DNA of 64,000 bases from FEN-1073 sp963780865 (GTDB taxonomy: Bacteria > Chloroflexota > Anaerolineae > Anaerolineales > RBG-16-64-43): positions 1 to 64,000 of the forward strand of contig CAWADT010000012.1 of the NCBI GenBank assembly GCA_963780865.1, in the 5' to 3' direction. The translations under genes and the position numbers were made by a program. Shown here piece after piece: positions 52,208 through 60,199 of the stretch. Below the pieces are notes generated by a model that was given only the letters and a program-made list of their open reading frames with translations, searched no databases and was not told the origin of the DNA. Position 1 is the stretch's first letter; each line of letters begins with the position of its first letter.

Positions 52208-52550
52208 CTAGCGGCGATCGCTTCTTCCACCGCGCGAACGTCCACCGCCGCCACCGCCGGGCCGGTCACGATCGCCGAACCCGCCGCCGCGCGGGCGCTC
52301 TTCGCGCGGACGGGCGAGGTTAACGGTGAGCGCGCGGTCCTGCAGGTTTTGGCCATTAAACTTGCTGATGGCTTGCTGCGCTTCCACCTGGGTTCCCATT
52401 TCCACAAAAGCGAAACCCTTCGAGCGGCCCGTATCGCGATCTTTGATGATCGTGACCGACTGGACCGTGCCGGCCTGGGCGAACAAAGTGCGCAGATCGT
52501 CCTCGGTTGTCGAGTAAGACAGAATTCCCCACGTACAGTTTTATTTCCAT
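52208..52550 (-). CDS. RNA-binding protein with one RRM and a Gly/Arg tail, frameshifted
   Basis: A small RRM protein of about 113 residues. ATG 52550 gives MEIKLYVGN (RNP2), then SYSTTEDDLRTLFAQAGTV continues in the next frame, with RNP1 in KGFAFVEMGTQ and NGQNLQDRALTVNLARPRE. It ends in a Gly/Arg-rich tail (GGGGGGRSRGGRSDRR). One extra T at about 52521-52525 separates the parts; without correction only the reading from 52486 is open. Such proteins act as cold- or stress-related RNA chaperones in bacteria. The unusual 3' hairpin suggests RNA-level control. Confidence 0.82.
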
Positions 52551-52787
52551 GGCTCTCCATTCCAATTCAGTGAATTTCTCGTCTGGATGCGCGACCAAAG
52601 GAAGCCGATCTGCGTCACAGCATGGACAAGTGATCCTATTGTAGCATAGAAGCCGAAAGCCATCCGCCGCGGCTTGCACGGTGGAATCGCCGAGGATTAT
52701 TCCGTCTATTTATCGAAGGTTTGATCCCCCGGATGCCCATCGGAGCGCGCATTCGGCCGCCTCCGTTTTTCCTCCTTCGGAAATTCG

Positions 52788-54092
52788 CTACGGACGCAGC
52801 CGATTAATATCTCTCGGAAACAGGGTGACCCACTTGACGTTGTCCAAGCGGCAAAGTTGGGTGACAAACCGTTCCAATCCGATGGCAAAACCTCCGTGGG
52901 GCGGCATCCCGAATTTAAAGCATTCGAGGTATTCCTTGAAAAATTCGAGCGGGTAATGCGCACGCTCCAGCGCCGCAACATAGTCTTCATATCGATGCAA
53001 CCGCTGACCCCCCGTCACCAGCTCCATCCCGCGGAAAAGCAGGTCGAAACTGTTGGAATAGCGCGGATCCTCCGGAGAAGGATGGGTGTAGAACGGTCGT
53101 TTGACCATCGGATAACCCGGCACGAAGACAAAATCGCTTCCATATTCTTCCTTGGCCCAGCGTCCGACCGCCTTTTCGTGCTCCGGGGCCAGGTCCGGCT
53201 CCCCGCGTGCGTCGATCCCGTCTCGCTTGTAGATCATCTCCTGCGCCTCAGGATAATAAATCCACGGAATGGCGTCCGGGACGGCGGGAAATTCGAGTCC
53301 CAGAAGTTCCGTCTCTTCGGCGGTTATGTTTTCCCGGATTTGCCGGAGCATTCCGCGCATGACGGTCCCAACCACATCCATCACGGAAAAGTGATCTACG
53401 ATGAATCCCATTTCCGCGTCGAGGCTGAGGTATTCGTTGATGTGCCGGGCGGTGTCGAATTTTTCCGCCCGGAAAACCGGCGCTACTTCAAATACACGCT
53501 CGAACACTCCGACCATCATCTGCTTGTAAAATTGCGGGCTTTGGGCAAGGAAGGCGGGCTGCCCAAAATAATCGATTTGGAAGACGTTGGCTCCGCTCTC
53601 CGTGGCGCTCCCGACGATCTTGGGAGTGAAGATCTCGGTGAACCCGAGGTTTTGCAGCGTTCCCCGGAATCCCTCCACCGCATAGGCAGCCAATTTTAAA
53701 ATTGCCCGCTGGCGCGGAAGACGCTGTCCAACCGCGGCATGGTCAAGGAAGAACGGCAGGCTGGCGAGAAATTCTTTTTGATGGAAATTAAACGGCGCAA
53801 CCTCGGTCACCGGGTTGATGATTCTGAGCACGATATTCTGCAGCTCGAATCCGCCGGGCGCCGGAGGCGCCTCGACCACGGTCCCTTCGATCTCAAGGAC
53901 TGTTTCCATTTGCAATCCCTGAATTCCGGCGATCTCGTCCGGCGAAGCCACCGCCTGGACAATCCCCGTCCGGTCGCGGAGGATCAGGAAATTCACTTTT
54001 CCCTGTTTGCGAAGATTGTGAAGCCAACCCTGAAGAGTGACGCGACGGCCCACGGATGCCTTGAGCTCACGAGCGAGAGTTCTTTCCGGCAT
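52788..54092 (-). CDS. aspS: Aspartyl-tRNA synthetase, archaeal/non-discriminating type
   Basis: A 434-residue class IIb synthetase. The N-terminal OB-fold at about 1-100 (VTLQGWLHNLRKQGKVNFLILRDRTG) is followed by motif 1 near FTEIFTPKIVGSATE, motif 2 in VFRAEKFDTARHINEYLSLDAEMGF and motif 3 in GMPPHGGFAIGLERFV. The short length and the lack of the bacterial GAD insertion fit the archaeal-type AspRS, which often charges both tRNA-Asp and tRNA-Asn and depends on GatCAB. Discrimination cannot be settled here. GAAGAAGGG precedes the ATG. Confidence 0.93.
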   Translation of the reverse strand: MPERTLARELKASVGRRVTLQGWLHNLRKQGKVNFLILRDRTGIVQAVASPDEIAGIQGLQMETVLEIEGTVVEAPPAPGGFELQNIVLRIINPVTEVAPFNFHQKEFLASLPFFLDHAAVGQRLPRQRAILKLAAYAVEGFRGTLQNLGFTEIFTPKIVGSATESGANVFQIDYFGQPAFLAQSPQFYKQMMVGVFERVFEVAPVFRAEKFDTARHINEYLSLDAEMGFIVDHFSVMDVVGTVMRGMLRQIRENITAEETELLGLEFPAVPDAIPWIYYPEAQEMIYKRDGIDARGEPDLAPEHEKAVGRWAKEEYGSDFVFVPGYPMVKRPFYTHPSPEDPRYSNSFDLLFRGMELVTGGQRLHRYEDYVAALERAHYPLEFFKEYLECFKFGMPPHGGFAIGLERFVTQLCRLDNVKWVTLFPRDINRLRP

Positions 54093-54218
54093 GGATGACC
54101 CTTCTTCCTATATAAAGATTCAATTTCCACGGTTTCCCGCCAGAGAATTATACCCGGCCGTTCCTTCCGGTTTGAGGGGGGATGGGATATGCGATCCGAA
54201 CGGCCTACCCGTTTCTTT

Positions 54219-54575
54219 TCACGATGCCGCGTCTTCGGACAAATTAATCATGTAGAAATATCGCCTGTGCAATCCTTCCTTGACTGCCTTGGTGATGCCT
54301 TCCGCATCACCAAGGCGGTTTTTATAGAGAAACATCGTCCCCTCTTTTTCAAATAGCGGTTTCAATTCCTCCAAAGCCATTCGTCGCCGCTCAGCCAGCG
54401 CAAAATCCTGAAACGTCAAATCCCAGGTTCGAAACGTCAAATCGTTTCCTTTAAGGGCCTCCGCAAGGGGCGTTCTCTCGGCTGCCAGAGTCTCAATTTT
54501 AAATTCAGGTTTCGGCACCCACGGTTCGCAGCCGTGCGAATGAATGACCGCGCGGCTTGCCGCGCGGTCATTCAT
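54219..54575 (-). CDS. Hypothetical protein, start uncertain
   Basis: Up to 118 residues, charged and helical (RRRMALEELKPLFEKEG, then ITKAVKEGLHRRYFYMINLSE). No family recognised. The first ATG at 54575 lies inside a perfect hairpin that also contains the stop of the upstream gene. GTG 54518 is therefore a likelier start, giving about 99 residues. No clear ribosome site. It may be the distal gene of a two-gene unit with 54572-55054. Confidence 0.45.
   Translation of the reverse strand: MNDRAASRAVIHSHGCEPWVPKPEFKIETLAAERTPLAEALKGNDLTFRTWDLTFQDFALAERRRMALEELKPLFEKEGTMFLYKNRLGDAEGITKAVKEGLHRRYFYMINLSEDAAS
54541..54574 (-). other. Perfect hairpin overlapping the stop of the upstream gene
   Basis: 15-base arms (54541-54555 with 54560-54574) around a CTTG loop, GC-rich, with no T-run on either strand. 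On the minus strand it begins at the stop codon of the gene starting at 55054, so it could pause ribosomes or RNA polymerase or stabilise the message. Confidence 0.7.
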
Positions 54576-55054
54576 TTGACCCCGTACCAGTTGCCGCCTT
54601 TGAAGTCGTTCATAAAAATGTATTTATCCTTGCCATTGGAAATGGCTTGACCTTCTTTTTCGGCGCGCTCAATAAATCTTTTCGCTTCGATGCGGTTTCC
54701 TGCCAGGGCGAACGCGCGAGCCATGCACTCCTGGGCGTATGCTTTGTCAAAATCCGCCATCAATTCTGAATATTCCTGGGTGAGTTCCAAGCATTGGTTG
54801 GCGTGCCGGAGGGCGGATTCCTTGTATCCGAGGATGGTATAGACATGCGCGACCAGCCATTCGGCGCGCTGTCGATTCAACCCGGTGCCTGCTCTCGACC
54901 AATGGTAGCAGGACGCGTGGGCCGCGTGAACCATCAACTCGTCGCCCGATTTCGTCCGGTCGGTCTTCCGGAGCAATTCCCAAACTTGGCTGTTCAATTG
55001 TTTGGCGAAATACGGGTGCGCGTCTTCGAAGGTGGAAACAGGCAAGTCGCTCAT
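54572..55054 (-). CDS. TPR-like small helical protein
   Basis: About 160 residues, all helical. Two or three TPR-like hairpins are recognisable (AEWLVAHVYTILGYKESALRHANQCLEL, then ADFDKAYAQECMARAFALAGNRIEAKRFIERAEKEG). A conserved-looking C-terminal FMNDFKGGNWYGVK follows. The start at ATG 55054 has AAAGG upstream. The function is unknown; it is likely a cytoplasmic adaptor. Confidence 0.65.
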   Translation of the reverse strand: MSDLPVSTFEDAHPYFAKQLNSQVWELLRKTDRTKSGDELMVHAAHASCYHWSRAGTGLNRQRAEWLVAHVYTILGYKESALRHANQCLELTQEYSELMADFDKAYAQECMARAFALAGNRIEAKRFIERAEKEGQAISNGKDKYIFMNDFKGGNWYGVK

Positions 55055-55362
55055 GGATAAATGCCTTTCTTGTTTTAATGTATCGTCGGCGGATCCTCCG
55101 GCTGCCCGCCCCAAGCCCAACCGCGGCAATTCACGGGCAGCCGACCCCAAGTACAATAATCCTATCAGACGAATAATATCGGAAAATAAAACCAACCGGC
55201 GAGTTCAGTATGCATTTTTTATGTTAGGCGTTGGCTCTCAAACAGCGATTGCCTGTGGCCAATCCTTCCGCATCGATGACGGTAAAGTATCCTATCCAAT
55301 GAAAAGTGGATCAAAGCCTTAAGGATAACCATGGCGCAAACACGCAAATCCTCTTGAGCGCC
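55055..55362. other. 308-base gap with no recognised gene
   Basis: The gap lies between the TPR-like gene start and the mgsA end. The left part is the leader of the minus-strand gene (AT-rich, with ATTATT-type hexamers near 55155-55180). No conserved coding frame, tRNA or strong hairpin was seen. Confidence 0.4.
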
Positions 55363-55842
55363 CTACCCCAATTCGCCCCGGAAGATGATCCGGGTTTGAT
55401 AGTCGTCGTAATCTTCCACCAAGCGGTCGTATTCCCCGTCCATAAGCGGCGAGGAAATCATAAAATCCGCCGAGGCGCGGTCGCAGGCGATCGGGATATT
55501 CCAGACCACCGCCATGCGCAGCAACGCCTTGACATCCATATCATGCGGCACCGGTTCGAGCGGATCCCAGAAAAAGATCAGAAAATCAATATTGCCCTCG
55601 ACGATTTTCGCCCCGATTTGCTGGTCGCCTCCCAGCGGCCCGCTTTGGAGTTTGATGATCGGGAATCCCAATTCCTTTTCCAGAATTCTGCCGGTCGCGC
55701 CGGTGGCGTAGATCTTATGGTGGGCCAGAAGGTCCCGGTTGAATTTGGCCCACTCGACCAGATCGCGTTTTTTATTGTCATGCGCGACGAGGGCGATCTT
55801 TTTATCATGTTCCATGGCGATTCGTTTGTGTACCTTTTCCAT
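55363..55842 (-). CDS. mgsA: Methylglyoxal synthase
   Basis: A 159-residue enzyme that converts dihydroxyacetone phosphate to methylglyoxal, the phosphate-shedding bypass of lower glycolysis. Family motifs are IALVAHDNKKRDLVEWA, IYATGATGRILE, LQSGPLGGDQQIGAKI with catalytic Asp, FFWDPLEPVPHDMDVKALLR with the conserved Asp and His, and IPIACDRASADFMISSP. AAGGAG precedes ATG 55842. A phosphate-responsive role is plausible given the Pst module but is not shown. Confidence 0.95.
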   Translation of the reverse strand: MEKVHKRIAMEHDKKIALVAHDNKKRDLVEWAKFNRDLLAHHKIYATGATGRILEKELGFPIIKLQSGPLGGDQQIGAKIVEGNIDFLIFFWDPLEPVPHDMDVKALLRMAVVWNIPIACDRASADFMISSPLMDGEYDRLVEDYDDYQTRIIFRGELG

Positions 55843-55950
55843 TGTTTTCTCCTTGCGGACAGGATAATGGTATTTGGAACCCGCCGCTTCGCGCTTCGGT
55901 CGTCAGAAAAAATTATGCAACCCTGAAGAAGGTTCCGGATGGCCTTCCCG

Positions 55951-57762
55951 TCACAGGTTGCAGGCTTTATAGAACAGGCTGTACGCCGGTGCCGCCAGAT
56001 AGAGAGTCGACTGCCAGAGCAGCAACCCGCCGATAAAGTAGGTATTCGGCGAGCGGTCGGCCAGCGCCAGGACCGCCGCGCCCATCCCCAGGCAAAGCAA
56101 GCCGATGCCCGCTTCCCACTCGGTCGCAAACAGCGCGTTGAACACCCGCACGTTACCCATCGTCTTGGGCGTGCGCAGGAAGGCGGTTCTGGTTTGGACC
56201 GCGCCCCGGAAAACAGCCAGGCCGACGACCCACCCGACGCTGAACATCCCGTACAGGGAACGCAGCGCGAGCCCCAACGAAAGCTTCAGCGCGTTGCGGA
56301 TCACCCATACGAGCCGCCATATATTCAGGAGAATGAAGATGAAGGAGAGGGTGATCCATGGAATGGTGGTGGGCAGGATCGTGAAACTGGACGAAAACAA
56401 CTTGATCAGTCCCCCCGCCACCAGGAAGCAGAGAAACGCGATGTTGAACGCGTCGGTAAACCATTGCACCAATCCGGCCAGATAGAAATAACGTTGCGGC
56501 TGGGTAAGCCGGTTCTCCGGATCGATCCAATGCGCCCACGGCATGAGGGCTTCCCAATGTTTACGCAGGATTTGGATATTGCCGAAGCACCAGCGGAACC
56601 GCTGGCGCTTTAAGCCGGTGAAGGTGCATGGCATCAATCCGCGCCCCAGGCTGCGGTGATAGTACAGCGCCTTGTACCCGAGCTTGAGCACCCGCAGGCT
56701 GGCTTCGGCGTCCTCCGTGATGCACCACTCGCTCCAGCCGCCGATCTCCTGCAGGATCGATTTGCGGATCAATCCCATCGTCCCGGCGAAAATGATCGCG
56801 TTGTGTTCATTGCGAACCGGCATGGGCACTTCGAAGAAATATTCGTACGAATAATAGATGGCCTCCGAATAGGATCCCGGTGTGTAGTCGCGGTAATCCT
56901 GCGGAGCCTGGATAAAGGCCACCTGCGGATCGGTGAAGGCCGGGACCATCTCGCGCAGGAAATGCGGATCCACCCGGTAATCCGCGTCGACCACGCCGAT
57001 CAGGTCCGCCGAGGGCGAAGTTTGGGTGAGGGCAAAATTGAGCGCGCCGGATTTGTACCCCGGCCATTTTTCCAGGTGGAAGAAGCGGAAACGCGGCCCG
57101 AGTTCCCGGCAGAGTTTTTCGATCGGGCGCCAGGTTTTTTCGTCCGGCGTATTGTTATCGATGACCAGCACTTCATAGGCGGGATAATCCAGCGCTGCCA
57201 GCGCCCGAAGCGTGCCCTCCACGACCTCCGGCGGTTCGTCATAGGCGGGCAGGTGCAGCGAGATCATCGGTGTAAAGCCCGGCACCGGTTGGATTCGGTC
57301 AATCCGTCTGCGCCACCGCACGCGGCAATTCACGTCGAGGTTTTCGTACATCTGGGTGAGCGCCACCAGGGCGGCGACGGATTGGACGTAGAGGAACATC
57401 TGGGCCGCGAGGAACGAGGCCGGGGCGAGGCGGGCGGCGATGATGACGGAGTAGGCATACACAAGAAAGATCGGGGTGACGATAAGCGTCGTCAGCCAGG
57501 CCACCTGCCCAAAGGCGTTCCAATCGCGCAACCAAAAGAAGCACACGAACCCAAGCGCCGCCGTTACGCCGGTGAGCGTGAAAACCTCCGCCGGCCGGCC
57601 GAACGTGAGCAGAGCGCCCCCGTCGCCAATCGCCAGCACCAGCGCCAGCCAGAGCAGGGAAAGCGCAAAGTGGGTCCGGCGCAGGCGCGTTCCCACAAGC
57701 AATGTCACAACCATGCTGACGGTAAACCACACGGCGACTAGATACAAAGCCCGGGGTAACAT
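55951..57762 (-). CDS. Processive GT2 glycosyltransferase (cellulose-synthase-like)
   Basis: A 603-residue polysaccharide synthase. Two TM helices open the protein (about 5-24 and 30-55) with another pair at about 70-125. The GT2 domain spans about 155-390: HLPAYDEPPEVVEGTLRAL, first Asp in VLVIDNNTPDEKT, DxD-type DADYRVDPHFL, TED in WCITEDAEASLRVL, and QRFRWCFGNIQ, the Q/RxxRW motif of processive synthases. Four to five TM helices follow. It builds a beta-linked exo- or cell-wall polysaccharide from a nucleotide sugar; which one is unknown. It pairs with the small membrane gene starting at 58186. Confidence 0.88.
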   Translation of the reverse strand: MLPRALYLVAVWFTVSMVVTLLVGTRLRRTHFALSLLWLALVLAIGDGGALLTFGRPAEVFTLTGVTAALGFVCFFWLRDWNAFGQVAWLTTLIVTPIFLVYAYSVIIAARLAPASFLAAQMFLYVQSVAALVALTQMYENLDVNCRVRWRRRIDRIQPVPGFTPMISLHLPAYDEPPEVVEGTLRALAALDYPAYEVLVIDNNTPDEKTWRPIEKLCRELGPRFRFFHLEKWPGYKSGALNFALTQTSPSADLIGVVDADYRVDPHFLREMVPAFTDPQVAFIQAPQDYRDYTPGSYSEAIYYSYEYFFEVPMPVRNEHNAIIFAGTMGLIRKSILQEIGGWSEWCITEDAEASLRVLKLGYKALYYHRSLGRGLMPCTFTGLKRQRFRWCFGNIQILRKHWEALMPWAHWIDPENRLTQPQRYFYLAGLVQWFTDAFNIAFLCFLVAGGLIKLFSSSFTILPTTIPWITLSFIFILLNIWRLVWVIRNALKLSLGLALRSLYGMFSVGWVVGLAVFRGAVQTRTAFLRTPKTMGNVRVFNALFATEWEAGIGLLCLGMGAAVLALADRSPNTYFIGGLLLWQSTLYLAAPAYSLFYKACNL

Positions 57763-57772
57763 GCTGGGATGC

Positions 57773-58186
57773 CTATAAAGAGAGACGCGTCAGGAACAGC
57801 TCGCTCAAGGGGATGGCGAGTGCGAGGAGTACGGCGGCAATTCCACAAACAACGACCACGCGTTTGCGGTCGCTTGGATTCAATGGACGCGTGAAGAAAA
57901 TCGCGAGAGCCCACAGCACGGCAAGCGGCGCAAGGACAATCGTCCCCAACCCGGCCGGAGCCAACCCGATCAAGGCCGCCACGAGCAGGCGGAAGACCGG
58001 CGTGAGGGGCTGCGGCGGTTTATCGACAAACGGTTTTGGGACGCTGCGGTTCTTTGGAACGGCCAGGCGCGTGCCGTCCGGGCGGGAAACAACAAATGAT
58101 TGTTCGTCCTCGCCCTCATATCTGAAAATATTAGTCTGACCGTTCGTCAGTGGATTTTCGAATTTCCGCGCCAACGCGTTTCGCAT
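57773..58186 (-). CDS. Small membrane protein preceding the GT2 gene
   Basis: A 137-residue protein. About 65 N-terminal polar residues (ending VDKPPQPLTPV) are followed by helices at about 66-85, 86-103 and 112-135, with a basic loop NPSDRKR. It is ten bases from the GT2 start in the same direction and probably an accessory subunit. No family recognised. Confidence 0.6.
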   Translation of the reverse strand: MRNALARKFENPLTNGQTNIFRYEGEDEQSFVVSRPDGTRLAVPKNRSVPKPFVDKPPQPLTPVFRLLVAALIGLAPAGLGTIVLAPLAVLWALAIFFTRPLNPSDRKRVVVVCGIAAVLLALAIPLSELFLTRLSL

Positions 58187-58562
58187 TATGGAATGACCTC
58201 AATACCCATCCCGGAATGGCCATAGGCCGGTCTACCGGGGTCTACGAAAAAACTATCCTTTAATTATATACCTTGATTCTATAAGACGGAGGTCTGTGGA
58301 ATAATTGGGATTGATCTCCGTTTGTTAAATCAACGCCAATGGTTCTTGAACGGAACAACGCGACGATCTGCCTTGCAGTTTTTAATCGAAATCTTTCAAC
58401 GGGAAGTATCTCTCGATCCTCTGCGCGCCATCACGGTACTGGTTCTTTGGTCCAGTGGCAATGCCAACCTTCACAATATACCTTACGGCGTTTTCCGGGA
58501 GGATGATCGGACGAGCATCCGACTGCACTCAAAATGATACCGTTGGCAGGATTTTATACAAG
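58187..58562. other. 376-base gap with no recognised gene
   Basis: A reading frame at 58322-58537 exists but has no family-like pattern, no ribosome site and ordinary composition, so it is not called. The left part carries the leader of the minus-strand membrane gene. No repeat, tRNA or convincing hairpin was seen. Confidence 0.4.
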
Positions 58563-59198
58563 TCAATCACCCGCCGTCTCCCGAATCAAGATCAACGTCA
58601 AACTTCGATGGAGGTACGGCGCTTCGCGCTCGAAGAGAAGAAGCTTTCCAATAAAACTGCCGGCATTCGGTCCGAAGGCGCTCTTCATGCGCTGGTCTTC
58701 GTCCGGCAACGAGTGTTCGCGGATCCTCCGGAAGCCATCTTCCACCGTGGGAACGATCTTCTGCGCCCCCGCCACCCAGATGACATGGCTGCTGGAAAAG
58801 GCGTAGGGCGCGAGCTGGCTTCCGGTCGCACTGGCGATAAGGAGCTCTCCCGTTTCCGCGATCGCGTGGACGCTGCCGAGGAAGTAATCGGCGAGCGTCG
58901 CCTGCTTGCGCAGCTGCGATTGCCGGGCGGGATCCTTTTCGGCGGCGACCTCCCCTTTCAGGTTTTGCCAGCGATGATTCCCGGATTTGAGCAGCTCTTC
59001 GAACCCTATTTGCCGTAGGGTCAGCGAGGCCCCGGTCATCACGGTGGAACCCTCGGGAATGAGATTTACCAGGACCGGTAAAACGGACTCCTTCGTCTCC
59101 GTCACGATCACGGAAACTCCGCGGCTCTCCACGGCTTTTACCGTCCGTTCGATTTTCGTTGTATCCGAAAGGCTTGTGGCATCCATTTTTACCGCCAT
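58563..59198 (-). CDS. LUD-domain protein (LutC/DUF162-like)
   Basis: A 211-residue protein of the LUD family, whose best-known members act in lactate utilisation (LutB/LutC) and contact iron-sulfur proteins. Seen are GVSVIVTETKESVLPVLVNLIPEGSTVMTGASLTL, then ADYFLGSVHAIAETGELLIASATGSQLAPYAFSSSHVIWVAGAQKIV, then GPNAGSFIGKLLLFERE. No lutA or lutB gene is nearby, so it is probably a stand-alone LUD protein of unknown role. A reading with N-terminal MAVKM was used; no strong ribosome site. Confidence 0.85.
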   Translation of the reverse strand: MAVKMDATSLSDTTKIERTVKAVESRGVSVIVTETKESVLPVLVNLIPEGSTVMTGASLTLRQIGFEELLKSGNHRWQNLKGEVAAEKDPARQSQLRKQATLADYFLGSVHAIAETGELLIASATGSQLAPYAFSSSHVIWVAGAQKIVPTVEDGFRRIREHSLPDEDQRMKSAFGPNAGSFIGKLLLFEREAPYLHRSLTLILIRETAGD

Positions 59199-59234
59199 CC
59201 CGCAGCCAGTGCAGGTAAAACCGATTCCGAAATT

Positions 59235-59858
59235 TCAGCGCGCGAAGAATTCCCACAAGGAAGCCAGTAGAAATAAAGGCGCGGCCACCAGGTAAATCCT
59301 CAAAACATCGCGGATGGCTTCGGCGGGTATGCCGAGCCATTTCTTTCCTTGATACTCGATTCCAGGCTTGAGAAAGGCCAGCCCCATTTTTAAGCCGGCT
59401 CCGCCGGTTATCGAATAGGGGATGAGCTGCAGGACGAGCGTGATCAGGTAGTATGCGGCCTCGCCGCTGCTGGCCAGCCGGCTGATATGGGCGCCATCGA
59501 CGGAGACGATTCCTCCTATCCAGCCGCGATAAGCAATGATCGGATACGAGAAGACGACCCCCAATCCCGCCACGGTAGTGGCGATCGCGCCGAATAGATT
59601 TCCGCCAAAATCCAACAAACCGGCCAGCAGACGGTTGTTTTGATCCAGCGCGGTCAGGATCGGGCCGGCTTGAGCGCCGGAGACGATTTGATCGCGCTGA
59701 TTCAACGCGAAAGTATTGCCGGTGTGCACCAGGATCATTCCGACAGCGACGGAAACCGCGTACGTCAAGGCGACGGTCAGAATCGGAATCCGCGCCCGAA
59801 AAAACGCCCGGCCTACCTTTTGGATCAGCTCTTCTGTTTTCGGCTTTTCATCCTTCAT
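59235..59858 (-). CDS. SpoIIM-like membrane protein
   Basis: About 207 residues with five membrane helices and an extracytoplasmic loop with NTFALNQRDQIVSG between the first two. The pattern AGILLVHTGN-like opening, NLFGAIATTVAGLGVVFSYPIIAYRGWIGGIV and LITLVLQLIPYSITGGAGLKMG matches stage II sporulation protein M-type membrane proteins, common in non-sporulating phyla. ATG 59858 (MKDEKPK) was chosen; ATG 59888 is an alternative. Function unknown outside sporulation. Confidence 0.75.
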   Translation of the reverse strand: MKDEKPKTEELIQKVGRAFFRARIPILTVALTYAVSVAVGMILVHTGNTFALNQRDQIVSGAQAGPILTALDQNNRLLAGLLDFGGNLFGAIATTVAGLGVVFSYPIIAYRGWIGGIVSVDGAHISRLASSGEAAYYLITLVLQLIPYSITGGAGLKMGLAFLKPGIEYQGKKWLGIPAEAIRDVLRIYLVAAPLFLLASLWEFFAR

Positions 59859-59933
59859 GGGTGATCCCGCTTCCAGAAATTTTAACATGGTTGTACGCCG
59901 GCCAATTCATCGTGAAATCATCCGCCAAAAACC

Positions 59934-59993
59934 CGCCTCCCTTTAAATATTTCGGGCCATCTTTTTCACGGCCGGAATACGTGGCGGGAGGCG
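59934..59993. terminator. Structured gap element with terminator features
   Basis: CGCCTCCC at 59934-59941 pairs with GGGAGGCG at 59986-59993. On both strands a T-run of about five follows. The intervening 44 bases contain a possible small GGCC-type inner helix. It lies in the 341-base gap 59859-60199, downstream of the redoxin gene and upstream of the SpoIIM-like gene. The rest of that gap contains a CCTGA...TCAGG mini-hairpin near 60040-60060 and nothing recognisable as a gene. Confidence 0.5.
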
Positions 59994-60199
59994 ATTTTTC
60001 GGTTCTCACAGGGTGACCTTGTCAATATTAAAAAGGAGGTCTACCTGATCGTTTCAGGCAAACCCTGTTTCGTCGGCGGCTTTCCTTTCTTCCTGCTTGG
60101 GAGACATTAACCCGTCAACGCGGTTGGATGATAGACGGTAAAGCACTCCGCCCGGTTTTCTCCCGTGTGCTGCAATTCTCCGGAAATTAATTTATTAAC

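Noticed and set aside
58322..58537. 71-codon open frame
   Set aside because: No ribosome site, no family-like pattern and no operon context.
59859..60199. Riboswitch upstream of the SpoIIM-like gene
   Set aside because: Hairpins and a T-run are present, but I could match the sequence to no known riboswitch core, so it is noted only as a structured gap element.
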